DNA of 64,000 nucleotides from Adiantum capillus-veneris (taxonomy: Eukaryota > Streptophyta > Polypodiopsida > Polypodiales > Pteridaceae), in contig CM043950.1 of assembly GCA_014529385.2 (NCBI GenBank), positions 157,371,545 to 157,435,544 on the forward strand. The letters are read 5' to 3'. Each line of letters opens with the position of its first letter. The first letter of the stretch is position 1. Shown piece after piece: positions 11,170 to 23,002 of the stretch. Below the pieces are notes generated by a model, which was not told the origin of the DNA, did no database searches, and worked only from the letters and a program-made list of their open reading frames with translations. Made by a program: the position numbers and the translations under genes.

Positions 11170-11763
11170 AGATTTGCGTCGAATCTTTTCGTTAAGGATA
11201 GAGCCACGCACACCATCATATGAAAGATTTGGGTTATTACTCAAAAGAGACCACAAGTGTTTCCCATGAGTCAATGTCATAAGCAAGAAAATGGCTTTCA
11301 GCTTGTCATCAAATCCCTGAAGCCCAGTGTCTTGCAACCGATTTAGAATACCTGTGAAGGCACGCAAGTGCTCAGATGTTGACCTAGCCTCATCAAGTTG
11401 CGTATTTACCAACTTACGCATCAAATGCACCTGATTAACAGGTGTGGTATTCTCATAAGTGGACTTAAGCTTTTTCCAAATCGCATAAGCCGTGTCCAAT
11501 CCTTTGATATCCACAAGAATATCATCATTTATAGCTATCTTGATGTAGGCCATAGCCTTTTTGTTCAGCTTAGCCCATTCCTCATCTGACATTTGAGGCT
11601 TATTCTCTTCCAAGGCATCCTCACAATCTTTCAAGAAGAGAATACTTTGCTTACCATCTTTCCAAATATCAAAAACCTGACCATCAAATCGTTTGATCGT
11701 TTCGGAATCCTTCGGTACTCTAAGCACACCCACATGCCTTCCTAGAGTTTGCGGGGTTGCCAA
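11170..11763 (-). pseudogene. Copia-type gag fragment (UBN2-like)
   Basis: One long open frame on the minus strand starting MATPQTLGRHVGV. It has the copia gag pattern: IKRFDGQVFDIWK near the start, AYAIWKKLKSTYENTT in the middle, and the LRAFTGILNRL / LLMTL pattern towards the end. The whole open frame is about 200 residues. No zinc knuckle, protease or RT follows; it stops at the end of LTR3. The frame is intact, but it is only a piece of an element and its upstream neighbour belongs to a different superfamily. Confidence 0.8.
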
Positions 11764-12965
11764 TTCCGATCAGTGTAAAAAGTGTCACGATCTTGTGCCG
11801 TCTTTATACTGTCTTTTGCGATCTGAAGCATTTCTTGCATATCAAAGGAATCGGCTTTGCTGACCACATTTTGATCCCCTTGAATCTGGTGGCAATTTGT
11901 AATTTGGGCTCATAACCGTACATAAGCATAAACGGGCTATACCCAGTAGCCGAGTGCTTTGTATTGTTATAAGCAAACTCAATCTGTGGGAGATAACGTT
12001 CTCAACCATATTGACGTCGAGAGACATTTTCTCGTAGCATGTTCTCCATAGTTTGATTTGTGCGTTCGGTCTGTCCATCAGTTTCAGGATGATTTGAGGA
12101 CGACATGCACAGACAGGTCTCCAATTTCTGGAAGACCGTTTTCCACAAATTGCCTGTGAATTTTGGATCACGATCGCTGACAATTTCATCGGGCAAACCA
12201 TATATTTTGTATAAGTGTTCCACAAAAACTTGAGCTAACTCATGGCTTTTACAGTGGAAAGTGTAGGGATAAATCGTGCCATCTTTGTAAGTCGATCGAC
12301 GACGACTCAAATGGCATCGTGCCCATGGTTGGTTTGAGGTAATCCAACTACAAAATCTATAGAAATGTTGGTCCATTTGCTATTGGGAATTTGCAAAGGT
12401 TGTAATAACCCGACGCATTTTTGTTGTTCAGCTTTGTTGAACTTACATTGCGCGCATTCCCACACGTACTTTTCAAAAAAAGCTTTTATGTGCGGCCAAT
12501 AAAAATACCGGCCAACCAAGGCCAAAGTACGGTGTATATCAGGGTGTCCTGCACTTGATGCATCATGACACTCGAACAAAACTTGCTTGTGGGTATCCTC
12601 ATCAACGGGCGCACGCACTTTGCCATGCTTGAAAAGTAATCCATTACGAACGAAATACTTCTCCACTACCTTTCTCTCCGTAGCTAGCTTAGCGGCGCCC
12701 GGACCGCCATAGCTTTCTGGCCTACGTATTCCCTCTTGGACTCGTTGCCAGATTGCACCAAAGTGACCATCGTTTTGCCAACGCCCTTTAAGAGAAAGAT
12801 AGAAGTCAATCAAAATTTCAGCAAACAAAAGCGTATTGACCTCCCGAATTCTACTAAGGGCATCGGCTATCATATTGGTAGCACCCTTACGGTAGCGTAT
12901 CTCAAAGTCGAACTCTTGCGTGAGTTCAGCCCACCTTGCCTTTCGACCACGAAGGTCGGTTCTTT
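11764..12965 (-). pseudogene. Gypsy RNase H end plus integrase fragment
   Basis: The minus strand runs from the RNase H C-terminus (RYRKGATNMIADALSR) through the integrase zinc-binding domain (HDASSAGHPDIHRT, CAQCKFNK) and the core (IDFVVGLPQ, IVSDRDPKFTG, HPETDGQTER) to [17 protein letters not shown] and a tail near [11 protein letters not shown]. All three DDE residues can be read, but a frameshift near 12340 and stops break it. The family differs from A and B. No LTR or RT is attached. Confidence 0.85.
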
Positions 12966-13500
12966 TTTTGCCCCCCTCCCTTTCTCGTACATCTAAAAAA
13001 TGAAGTCCTTGCTTGATAGTGAGATTTTTCCATTCCTTGAGTATTTCATGTTGCAAGGGATCTTTGTTTTGCAAAATATGGTCCATGTAGGTAGAGAATA
13101 TGCTAAAAAATGAAAAAATTTGTTAATTGAACTCATAGGATGCAATGTGAAAAACTATCTAGACTTTAAGAAGTAATTGAATACTCACCAAATAATATGT
13201 GGTGTCTTTTTCTCCCCAAGCATCTGTGATAGAAATAATTAAAAGCTTTATTGCCTTCTTAAAGTCATCTGCATAAGTAGTTGAGCTAACTTGTTGTCTC
13301 AAGACTTTCATAAAATTGTTGAGGTTCTTCTACACTTCCATGTGTTTGTTGGTTACATTTGGTCTACTTTTGACATTGGTTGTTATGACACAGAGATCCT
13401 TCCAGCAGTTCCACATAGCGTCGACATGTTTGCCGTCATGGTTGCTCAAAAATCTTCTGGGTTTTACTTCTCCCATTGAAACATCTTGCAAAACATCACC
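12966..13500 (-). pseudogene. Exon-intron-exon fragment of an unidentified gene
   Basis: The minus strand carries a coding stretch ending AWGEKDTTYYL, then a GTGAGT donor near 13195, about 90 bp of AT-rich intron ending TTTTTTTAG near 13103, then coding FSTYMDHILQNKDPLQHE leading into HFLDVRERE. This runs without a gap into the gypsy RNase H piece near 12965. A stop lies in the first exon (about 13342). I do not recognise the protein. It appears to be a captured gene scrap with its intron kept, so it did not pass through processed mRNA. Confidence 0.4.
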
Positions 13501-13529
13501 CGTCAGACGTCTAAAAGACAGCTGACTTT

Positions 13530-16235
13530 TTGGATTTTCAGAGAGTACCGATCATTTGTGGGTTTTCCAAACATTGTGGAAGCATAAATTGCTTATAAAT
13601 GTGAAAAAGAGCGAGTTTTCTTGCCTGAGAGACATTTCTTGGGACACATTGTCTCAACAGAAAGGGTACAAATGGATCCTGCCAAAAGTGATACTATCCG
13701 CGATTGGCCTAACTTTAATAATGTTCATGAAGTTGGAATCTTTCTGGGCTTGTGGTTCATTTGGAAATTTGCAAAGGTAGCTTCGCCTTTGCACTTATTG
13801 ACTCAGAAAGGAGCTATTTCTCGTGGGGACCGACAAAGGTGCACTTATAGGAGAAATTGACTACTGGACGAGTGTTGGCTTTACCAGACTTGCAAAAGCC
13901 ATTCGAAGTATATTGTGATGTTTGTGGTTGTAGTCTGGGAGCGGTCTTGATGCAAGAAGGCCATGTGATTGCTTAATGTTTTCAAGGCCAGAATTGGTAG
14001 CACAGATTTATGAGAAAGAGCTATTGGAAGTAATCCATGCTCTTACTCAGTGGCGACGTTATCTACTCGGAGCTGATTTCACGGTCTTTACTGATCATCA
14101 GAGTCTATGCTACTTCTTGTTGTAGAAGTAGCTTTCAAAAAAGCAGATGCGGTGGGTTAACATCTTGTCATAGTTTCACTTTCAGATTGTCCATGGTCAG
14201 GGACAGAAAAACTAGGTGGCAGATGCTTTGTCTCGGAAGCCCCTCGTCTTGGCTATTTCCGTGATCCACCATAGAAGCTTCGAGGATATGGTTGACCAGT
14301 ACGCCACCGATCCGGATTTTTCCAATGTGTTTACTCGGATACAGAACGGGAAGATAGTGCCAGGATATTCCATACGGGATTGGTACTTGATGAAGAAAAC
14401 AATGTTGTGTGTTACACAGCCGTTTAGGGAAAAGGTTTTGACTGAGTGCCATCGTCCACCTTTTACAGGTTATCGTGGCATTGATACCACCTTGAAAGGT
14501 GTGGAGCATTATTTTCTTAGACCGAGACTCAAGAAGGATGTGTATGACTTTGTTCGCAGTTGTTTCGTATGCCAGAATGTCAAGTTTGAGAGGCATAAGG
14601 CACAAGGATTACTACAGCCTTTACCCATTACACCCGCCCCTGGGAAAGTATTGCAATGAATTTCATCTTGGCAGACATAGAATGGGCATGATGGCCTTTG
14701 GATGGTCATCAACAGATTCAGTAAGTAGGCCCACTGCTTTGCAATAAAGAAGATAGTTAAGCCCGATCCTTTGGCGAAATTGTTCGAATATATGGCATAT
14801 CTGAGTCCATTGTTTCTGACAAAGATCCTCGGTCTACTAGATGTTTTGGACGGCAATCTGAGAGAACATTGGTACGTGGTTCATAGTTACCGGGGAACGC
14901 CCCCTAGCCCCCGTTCCGGCGTTCCGGGGGGCAGTTCTCTTCTCGAACGTTCCGAAACGTCCCGGAACGTCTGACGTTTCGGGTGGCCAGTGCAAACCGG
15001 AACGGCCGTTCCGGAACGTTCCGGAAAGCCCCGGAACGTTCCGGAATTCCCCTGGAACGGCCAATGGCTACAAACAAATTTGGCAAAAATTGAAAAAATT
15101 GAAGTAAATGTTTGGGCTTCTTTTTGAAGTGTGCAAGGCCTCAAGGACTCATAAAATGCACCCCCTCCCCCTTTCTCTCCACAAGCTAATCCTCAAGGCT
15201 CAAGCTCTCTCCCTCTCACACTCTCAAGATCTCTCCCTCTCAAGACTCTCTTTCTCAAGGCTCAAGGCTTCAAGCTGTCTTCCTCTCCCTCCCACTCTCT
15301 CAAATCTCTCCCTCTCCCTCTCACTCTCTCGAGTCTCTCTCTCTCTCTCATCATCTAGTCATAGCAAGGTTGAATGGTCTTCAAAACGAGTTTTTTGTGA
15401 GTATTAAAGTCAAAGCACTCTAATACTCCTTGTATTTAAACACAAGGAGCTAAAAAATGCACTATTTGGGTGTTTTTTATACCTCCCGTTCCGCGCCGTA
15501 CCTGTTCCGGACCCCTAGCCGTTCCCTCGTTCCGCGGGGATCCCGTCGCCGTTCCCGTTCCGCGTTCCGGGTAACTATGACGTGGTTGCAGTTCTCGTCC
15601 TCGTTCCACCTGCAGACAAATGGACAATTTGAAATAGTCAATTCAATGGTTTTGAATTTGTTGAAGTCTTCTTCTTCGGATCACAAGACTGAATGAGAAA
15701 AGTATTTTCCCTTGGTGGAGTTTGCCTACAACGACACACGGGGAAGGCGCCATTTGAAGTGTTCGAGGGGTGCGAAGAAGCTTCTTCAATTTCTAAGCAC
15801 CTAAGACAAGATTCTTTTGAAGAAGATTTTTGAAACAAAGTCTAGAAGGCATGGAAGGCCATCTAGCCGTTTAAAGGAGGAGAGCTCGTCCTCTTTTGAC
15901 AATGACCAGATCAACAAGAAAACCAAGGAGTTCAAGGAAGGTAGTCAGGGCACGACACCCATCGAGCCTTTGAGTTTGTACAACAGTTTGACGTCGCCTT
16001 CTCTGGAGAGCGGTTCTTAGAACATTCCAGGGAGCGAAAAGAGGCATCTTACTTTGTTGTTACACAAAGAAACATTTACGACGTGGTTGAAATTCTTTTT
16101 CTTTTATGTCAACTTGGATATTAGATGAAAATGCAAGAGATGTCATCACGCCTTGGCATCACTTGAAAATGACTGAGAAAGATACATTGGATGACTACTG
16201 CCAGATGTTTTGGGATACGGGTGGAAGATTCTTTT
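13530..16235 (+). mobile_element. Degenerate gypsy element C (same family as B), split by a MITE
   Basis: Reads RT thumb (KKSEF..LPERHFLGHIV near 13600), RNase H (DVCGCSLGAVLMQEG, IYEKELLEVIHALTQWRRYLLGA with TDHQSL near 14095), integrase zinc finger (14216-14659, CFVCQNVKF), part of the integrase core to 14873, then after the MITE continues LQFSSSFHLQT (15588-15810). From about 15811 the sequence jumps to gag-like segments (KEFKEG, LKMTEKDTLDDYCQMFW). No LTR is visible and stops are frequent. Confidence 0.8.
14882..15579. mobile_element. hAT-type MITE, 698 bp, with 8-bp TSD
   Basis: Terminal inverted repeats CATAGTTACC / GGTAACTATG, flanked by the 8-bp duplication ACGTGGTT (14874-14881 and 15580-15587). 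An 8-bp duplication is the hAT hallmark. Both ends are packed with GTTCCG/CGGAAC copies (14895-15060 and 15486-15570), as hAT subterminal transposase sites often are. The centre is CT-rich and has no transposase. Excising it with one TSD restores the integrase reading of element C, which aligns with element B at about 21030-21060. Confidence 0.93.
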
Positions 16236-16768
16236 GAAAGACCAAATCATTCTCCTTTATACACCGTTTGTGGGACCTTCCCAGAGACAGACATGCCCGC
16301 TTAGCACTTGAGTCCTCTCGACAGTTAGCTTTGCAAGGAGACACGACATGCTGGTATGGAGAGATGACATCATGGTTTGAGCTACATGGATTGAGCATGG
16401 ACAGACTACCCTTCCCTTCCAGTACTCATTGGATGCCCCCTCTCTGACTCTTACACAGTCCGAGATCACCAGACTCAATTCGCCAGAACATGACTCAGTT
16501 GGATACCAGGAGGACTTGATTCATCCGACACAGGAGTTGGGCACGGAGATGGCTTTCTATAGGGAGCATCTTCTCCAGCTCACTCAGGATGGTTTTGTGT
16601 TGAGGCCTAGATACATGGACACCACTTATCTCACGGGATTCGTGTGCTATTGGCCAGATACGCACATCTGCACACCAGCTTCGGGTGGAGACTTGCAGAT
16701 ACATTGGAGTGTCAACAGAGGCCTTGACATGTCCCCTATGTCATACGGAGGCTGAGACAGAGTTGCAC
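16236..16768 (+). pseudogene. LINE relic, left half
   Basis: Low-stop coding sequence reading LWDLPRDRHARLALESSRQ and later a zinc-finger-like CPLCHTEAETELH just before element B. That motif is the C-terminal CCHC type of non-LTR retrotransposon proteins. The reading frame continues across the insertion into 23003. A stop after WMPPL shows decay. No RT domain is left on this side. Confidence 0.6.
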
Positions 16769-17322
16769 TGTCACAAAGTGATGATGTGGCGGACAACAGA
16801 AACCCTAATTTTTGCTAGAAACCCTAAAATTCCTGCAAACCCTAATTTTTGCCAAAAACCCTAATTTCCGGAAGTAGCGGAAGGCTACTAAAAAAAATTT
16901 AATAATGTATATATATATATATTTTTGAAATGATGAGCGACGCGAATTTTGTTTTTTTCTTTATAAAAAAAGAAAAGACTCTCTAAAGAGAGAGAGAGGA
17001 CTACTGCTTTTGATTTTAAAAGCTTTTGGGGCTCTGCTTTTGGGCATCCCTTGTAACCTTTAAATTAGTGGTGAGGGCCTCACTTCTCAGAGCATCTGGA
17101 CGCAGAGTCTGAGAGTGAAATCCTAACCACTCTCTTGTACTTTGATGATTTACTAATACAAAAAGAAATACCGAAAGGGGCGCCAGTCTTTGGGGCCAAT
17201 ATCTCTAGGCACGGAACTCCGCCGGGCCAGTGCAAATCTATTGTGATCTGTGAATTTTTTTGAAGTGGTTATTTGGTGCTGTCGCGGTTGATTCTTGACT
17301 TGCAGTGTCCAAGTCTGTTACA
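16769..17322 (+). repeat. 5' LTR of element B (554 bp)
   Basis: TGTCACAAAG start, TGTTACA end. Contains four AAACCCTAA teloboxes (16800, 16819, 16837, 16856) in the U3, an AT-rich stretch near 16905-16925, a TATA-like CTTTATAAAAAA near 16960 and a GA-rich stretch near 16987. Confidence 0.93.
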
Positions 17323-17323
17323 G

Positions 17324-17335
17324 TGGTATCAGAGC
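17324..17335 (+). other. Primer binding site of element B
   Basis: TGGTATCAGAGC, initiator Met tRNA type, one base after the 5' LTR. Confidence 0.93.
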
Positions 17336-17394
17336 ACGGCCGATTTCTCTTCTACGGGAAATCCGATCCCCGATTTTTTTTTTCCGCTGCACCT

Positions 17395-18963
17395 ATGGCT
17401 TCAGGCAATGATCAGTCGACTCCCTCTGCATCTGGAGATGCGGGCTGGGATCACAACGAAGATTCAGGCAGAGAGTATGGCCTGCCTTGGCCTACTTAGG
17501 CGGAGCGGCGAGAGATAGAGCGTCGCCAATTGATCGGCGATGCAACAAAGATGATGCTCAATTTTGCCAAGGACCCGAAGATGGCAAAATATATGAACCA
17601 GACCTCTTTGGAAGAGGTACAGATGGAGTGGCAGAGAACCACAACACCACTCCCGAAGCCCGCTCTCAAGAAACCTTCTACCTCCAAGAAAATATACGGA
17701 GAAGGAACTGGAGAACGTGGTTGATGCACGGATTGCTCAGCTTTTCGACGTGCAAAAGAAGGATAAAAAGCACGGCAAAAAGCAGAAGAAAGGCACTGAC
17801 TTCCCGGGATATTTGGGTCGTCGGTCGACTTTTGACAAGGCAAAGAAACAGAAGAAGCGTGTTCGATTTGAAGGAGTACCCAGTTCTTCTTCTTCTTCTT
17901 CTGACAGTTCTTCTAGCTCTTTAGATTCGAGCGAAGAAGACAGAAAAGGTAAAAAAAGCGAAGCAAGAAACAAAGCTTCGGAAAGGCAAGAAAAAGGCAA
18001 AGAAGGCTACATCTCGCCCAGAGACTGATAGTTCTACTGAGGACTCGTCTACAGACAGCTCAGATTCCGACGACGGAAAGTTTTATGCGAACAAGAAGAA
18101 TTTTTACAAAGCCAACCAATATGACTTTCTTGAAGATAAAAGCAAGAAAGTCCGCGAGTTTAAGGAAGGTGGCCACTCGATCAAGTTTGATACTTTTCAG
18201 GATACTCAGATGCTTCGAAGGCTTTGTCTTTTATACAGCAGTTTGACATCGCTTTCGCGGGAGGACGCTATTCAGAGCACTCCAAGATTCGGAGAGCTGC
18301 CTCTTACTCTAAGGGGAATGCTCGTACTTGGTGGTCCACGCTTCTATTAAGCAAGACTGTGCCAGTTACATGGCTGAAATTCAAGAGGTTTTTTTATTTC
18401 TTCTTGGTTGACTCAAGAGTTTGAGCGAGATATACGAGCTGCTTGGAACCATCTTCGGATGACCAAGAAAGATACAATCAATGCTTATTGTGAAAGATTC
18501 TGGAGCTCTTTTCTACCCGCCTCTTCATTCAAGAAGATCTCGTTCAGAGAACAGGTTGAGCGGTTTACCTTGGGTCTACCTACAGAGATCCGAGATCACT
18601 GCTTGGAACAGAAGTCAGCTTCTATTCAGGAGTTGATGAGTCATGCGAAGCGGGGCTTTGCCATTCACTCTGGCAGTCTGACCTACCCCATAGATGAGGC
18701 CATGACACAACGAGCCGAACTGACTTTTGGGAATGAAAGTAGAAAGAAAAAGAGCAACCCAGAGAAAAAAGGATGCACGACCCAAGCTTACTCCTGAGGA
18801 GAGAGCTCGCTTCATCAGAGAGGGGAAGGGCTTTGGATGCGGGGAACAGGGACATATCTTCGCGAAGTGCCCTAAAAAGGCACAAAAAGAACAGCATGAT
18901 AAAGACGACGACAGGTCTGAGAGTTCGAGAGCAGCTGAGGAACGTGGCAGAAAAGGCAGATAG
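17395..18963 (+). pseudogene. gag of element B (broken)
   Basis: The ATG at 17395 starts MASGNDQSTPSAS. Then come a Lys-rich basic tract and a Ser-rich tract (17720-18060), the capsid core (FIQQFDIAFAGG, GNARTWW, FRE.VERFTLGLP), and the knuckle region at 18780-18960. The knuckle reads FGCGEQGHIFAKC: the first Cys of the CCHC is Gly, unlike element A, so zinc binding is probably lost. A stop after 33 codons and at least three frame changes make it non-functional. Confidence 0.88.
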
Positions 18964-19430
18964 AAAAACAAAACTGGTACCACATGGCGTGGGACCTGCA
19001 CCGAATCTAATGAATGAAAGTACAAACTTTGCCGCTTTTGGGGCAAAGTCAAGGATCAAGAATCTCTTTTGAAGGAGCCAAGGCCAACTTCTTTTCACTT
19101 GGAATTGGCGGCTCGATTTGGAATTACGCCCAACAGACTGACGCCATAGGCGGAGGTAGTTCGACTGGCACCCGGATGGGATGTTGCCATTACACCGAGC
19201 ATTGGCAAACTTTGTTTGCAATGACAGGGGTGTTTAGGGCACGCGAGTGACGTTCTACTCGGGATCCTTTGGTACCACAAGAACTACGCCGTGGTTGACT
19301 ACCGGGCCGAGAAAGCGACTTTGATAAATGAAGGGCTTAGAGATTGTACTTGATGAACTTCAGTTTCTTACTCATTCTTTTGGAAGAGAACTGAACGATG
19401 GATAAAGGTTGAATGTGTATCGATTATAGA
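18964..19430 (+). pseudogene. Protease-like region of element B
   Basis: Matches the same region of element A: NESTNFAAFG, ELAARFGIT, DVAITPSIGKL, ILWYHKNYAVVDYRAEKATL. Frame breaks occur near 19050, 19150 and 19250. No certain DSG/DTG active site. Confidence 0.65.
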
Positions 19431-21848
19431 GCTCTCAACAAATCACCATCAAAAATAGATTTCCGATTCCTAGGATCGATGATATACTCCACAGGTTACA
19501 GGGATCCTCGTGCTTTAGCAGGATTGACTTGAAGAGTGGATATCATCAGATCAGGATAGCGCCAGGAGATGTCTACAAGACAGCTTTTCGGACGACTTTT
19601 GGGTTATTTGAGTTTTTGGTGATGCCTTTTAGCTTAACCAATGCTCCTGCGACATTTAACCGGATGATGGACAGGATTTTTCGAGAGTACAGGCTATTTG
19701 TTGGCACTTTCTTTGACGACATCATTGTTTTCTCCAAGAATGAGGCAGAACACATAGATCATCTGCTTCAAGTCTTTCAGGCATTACGAGATCACACGTT
19801 CGTGATTAATGCAAAGAAAAGTGAATTTTTCCTACCAGAGATGCACTTTTTGGGACACATTGTGTCAGCAGCAGGAGTGCAAATGGACCCGGCCAAGATA
19901 GAGACTATCCGTGATTGGCCCGATTTGAGGAATGTCCATGAAGTTTGAAGCTTCTTGGGACTGTGTTCGTACTACAGGCGGTTCATACGAAAGTTTGCAG
20001 AGGTTGCTTCCCCTTTGCATACCTTGACACAGAAAGGAGTACCTTTTTCGTGGGGACCCACAGAGGTGACTGCCTTCAGACACTGAAAGAGAAATTGACT
20101 ACGGGACCTATTTTGACTTTGCTGGACTTGCAGAAGTCATTTGAAGTAAATTGTGATGCTTGTGGTTGTAGTCTGGGTGCGGTCTTGATGCAAGAAGGCC
20201 ATGTCATAGCTTACGAGAGCCGTTTGTTCTCTAGGCCGGAGATGACAACACAGATTTATGAGAAAGAGCTTTTGGCGGTTATCCATGCTCTTACTCAGTG
20301 GCGGCATTACCTACTCGGAGCGGATTTTACTGTCTTTACAGACCATCAGAGTTTGGGCTACGTCACAGTAGCAGCTTTGGGAAAAGCAGATGCGGTGGAC
20401 GAACATCTTGTCATAGTTCCACTTCCAGATTGTCCATGTGCAGGGACAGAAGAATGTGGTGGCAGATGCTTTGTCTCCGAAACTGTTGGTTCTGGCTATT
20501 TCCGCGATACATCATAGGAGCTTCGAGGATATGGTCGATCAGTATGCCACAGATACAGATTTTGCAGATATTTTCACACGGATACGGGATGGGGAGACAG
20601 TAGTTGGATACTCCCTTCGGGAAGGCTACTTGATGAAAAAGACTATGTTGTGCGTTACACAGCCGTTGAGGGAAAAGGTTATGACTGAATGCCACTGTCC
20701 ACCTTTACGGGTCACCGCGGCATTGCTACCACCATGAAGGGGGTAGAGAAATACTTCTTTGGGCCGAGACTCAAAAAGGATGTGGAAGAGTTTGTGCACA
20801 GTTGCTTGGTATGTCAGAAGGTCAAGTTTGACAGGCATAAGGCACAGGGATTGTTACAGCCTTTACCCATACCCACCCACCCCTGGGAAAGTATTGCAAT
20901 GGATTTCATTTTTGATCTCCCAAGAACACAGAATGATCACGATGATTTTCCGATTACATGGCACGTCTGAGATGATTGTCTCCGACAGACACCCCAGATT
21001 TATGAGTGTTTTGGAAGGCAATTTGGGAGAACATTGGCATGCAGTTGCAGTTCTCGTCATCGTTCCACTTGCAGACTGACGGGCAATTTGAGATTGCCAA
21101 TTCAGTGATTTTAGATTTATTGAAGTCTTGTATCTCGGATCAGAAGACTCAATTGGAAAAGAACTTACCTTTGGTGGAATTTGCCTACAATAACACGATA
21201 CACTCTTCGACGGGGAAGATGCCATGTGAGATTGTTGAAAGTGCTGCGAAGGTTCCATCCTTCCTGAGCACGAAAGATTAGATATTGGAAGCGGATGAAT
21301 ATTCGCGAGATTTGGATACGGCTTTTGCCAAGGTTCGCGAGACTTTACAGGAGTCTCAAGAACGACAGAAAAAGGCAGCGGATCGCCATCGTCGCGACTT
21401 GAAATTGAAGGAGGATGATTGGGTGCTCTTACTTTTGAGAAGGCACGCCTGCGAAAGAAAAAGGGAAAGGAGAGGCTTTTTCCAAAGCTTAGTATGTGAT
21501 ACTACGGACCTTTCCAGATCACTGACAAGATAAATGATGTCTCCTTCCGATTGGAACTGCCAGATACTTGGAGGATTCATAATGCATTGCATGTGAGTCT
21601 CTTGAACCCTGTTAAGGGTGATGTGCCTGATGATGGGGAGCGTGATGAGCAACCCGCAGTGGAAGAAAACGAGGAGATCCTTGTTCCTGAACAGATTTTG
21701 GCACATAATGATACGAAGAAAGGTAAAGTCCGAAGGCGGTTCTTGGTTTAGTTTAAGAACTTTCCTGCATTTGATGCGAAGTGGATGGAGGAGGAGGACC
21801 TAGCAGATACTCCTCGGATTGTGAAACTTTACCTCGATGCTTTGGTTT
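19431..21848 (+). pseudogene. pol of element B: RT, RNase H, integrase, chromodomain-like tail
   Basis: RT 19520-19950 (LKSGYHQIRIAPGDV-like, FRTTFGLFEF, FFDDIIVFSK active site with both Asp). RNase H 20090-20350 (CDACGCSLGAVL, YEKELLAVIHAL, TDHQSL). Integrase 20530-21280: zinc finger ending CLVCQKVKF, core Asp in AMDFIF and VSDRHP, Glu in DGQFEIAN. About 35 residues between the first and second Asp are missing compared with intact gypsy integrases. A tail at 21640-21848 (PEQILAHNDTKKGKVRRRFLV, WMEEEDLAD) resembles a worn chromodomain. Stops and frameshifts are numerous. Confidence 0.88.
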
Positions 21849-22455
21849 AGCATAGTCTACTCCAAACGGAACCCAGAATTAAGCTTGTCCGGAGATCTGG
21901 TGCAGTGGGATGCACAAGAGGGGAGTTACTCCACTCCTTTGTCAACAGATGCCTCGATTTTGATACTAAAGTCACTGATGTCTCTTTGAGCTTCAGGGAT
22001 ACTGAGAGCTGACAGTATTCTGCTGGATGACTTTATGAAATGGAATTCCTGATTATGATACTGATTTGTTCTTGACTTCTTGTGAGTGCAAGAACTGATA
22101 GACGAAATGACTGCAGCATTTTGGCCTGATTGATCTCGAATAGATATGGTTGCAATAGGGGTTAGACAATCGGACATCGTTGAGGTCCCGATTGGACCTA
22201 GATGTGATTGCTAGCTACATTGCCGATAAATCATGGTCTAAGATCCGAATGAATGTTGAATGTCATGTGATGTCCTGTGATGTCTGGTGATGTCCTGTGA
22301 TGTCGTGTGATGTGACTGTCGATTTTGTACATGTGCTAGATGTGTGTTCCTAGTACGTAGGTACTAACAGTCAGTGTCTGCTAAGACGGTTTATGGCTTT
22401 TGTCGGTTTTGCAGGCGTAATCGCGGTCAATTACAATGCTTTCAAGAGGGGGGTA

Positions 22456-23002
22456 TGTCACAAAGTGATGACGTGGCGGACAACAGAAACCCTAATTTCT
22501 GCCATAAACCCTAAAATTCTTGCAAACCCTAATTTCTGTCAAAACCCTAATTTCCGAAAATCGCGGAAGACTATTAAGTTTTTTTTTTTTTTTAATAAAT
22601 GTTTTTGAAATGATGAGCGACGCGAATTTTGCTTTTTTTTATATAAAAAAAGAAAAGACTCTCTAAAGAGAGAGAGAGGACTACTGCTTTTGATTTTAAA
22701 AACTTTTGGGGCTCTGCTTTTGGGCATCCCTTGTAACCTTTAAATTAGTGGTGAGGGCCTCACTTCTTAGAGCATCTGGACGCAGAGTCTGAGAGTGAAA
22801 TCCTAACCACTCTCTTGTACTTTGATGATTGACTAATACAAAAAGAAATACCGAAAGGGGCGCCAGTCTTTGGGGCCAATATCTCTAGGCACGGAACTCC
22901 GCCGGGCCAGTGCAAATCTATTGTGATCTGTGAATTGTTTTGAAGTGGTTATTTGGTGCTGTCGCGGTTGATTCTTGACTTGGAGTGTCCAAGTCTGTTA
23001 CA
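22456..23002 (+). repeat. 3' LTR of element B (547 bp)
   Basis: Same ends as the 5' LTR and the same four teloboxes (22487, 22506, 22524, 22542). It differs from the 5' LTR by point changes and small indels, for example a T-run near 22578 replacing an A-run. Confidence 0.93.

Larger units (their letters stand above)
16769..23002 (+). mobile_element. Ty3/gypsy element B, full-length but defective
   Basis: LTRs at 16769-17322 and 22456-23002, primer binding site 17324-17335, gag, protease region, RT, RNase H, integrase, a chromodomain-like tail and a polypurine tract (22443-22455). TSD TGCAC at 16764-16768 and 23003-23007. Total 6234 bp. LTRs differ by scattered substitutions and small indels, and internal genes carry many stops and frameshifts. 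The order and tail fit a plant chromovirus. Confidence 0.95.

Noticed and set aside
15108-15407. Ser/Leu-rich open frame of 99 residues
   Set aside because: Low-complexity CT-rich centre of the MITE.
16800-16864. Telobox array as an interstitial telomere
   Set aside because: Units are AAACCCTAA separated by different 9-10 bp, inside an LTR, not contiguous TTTAGGG repeats.
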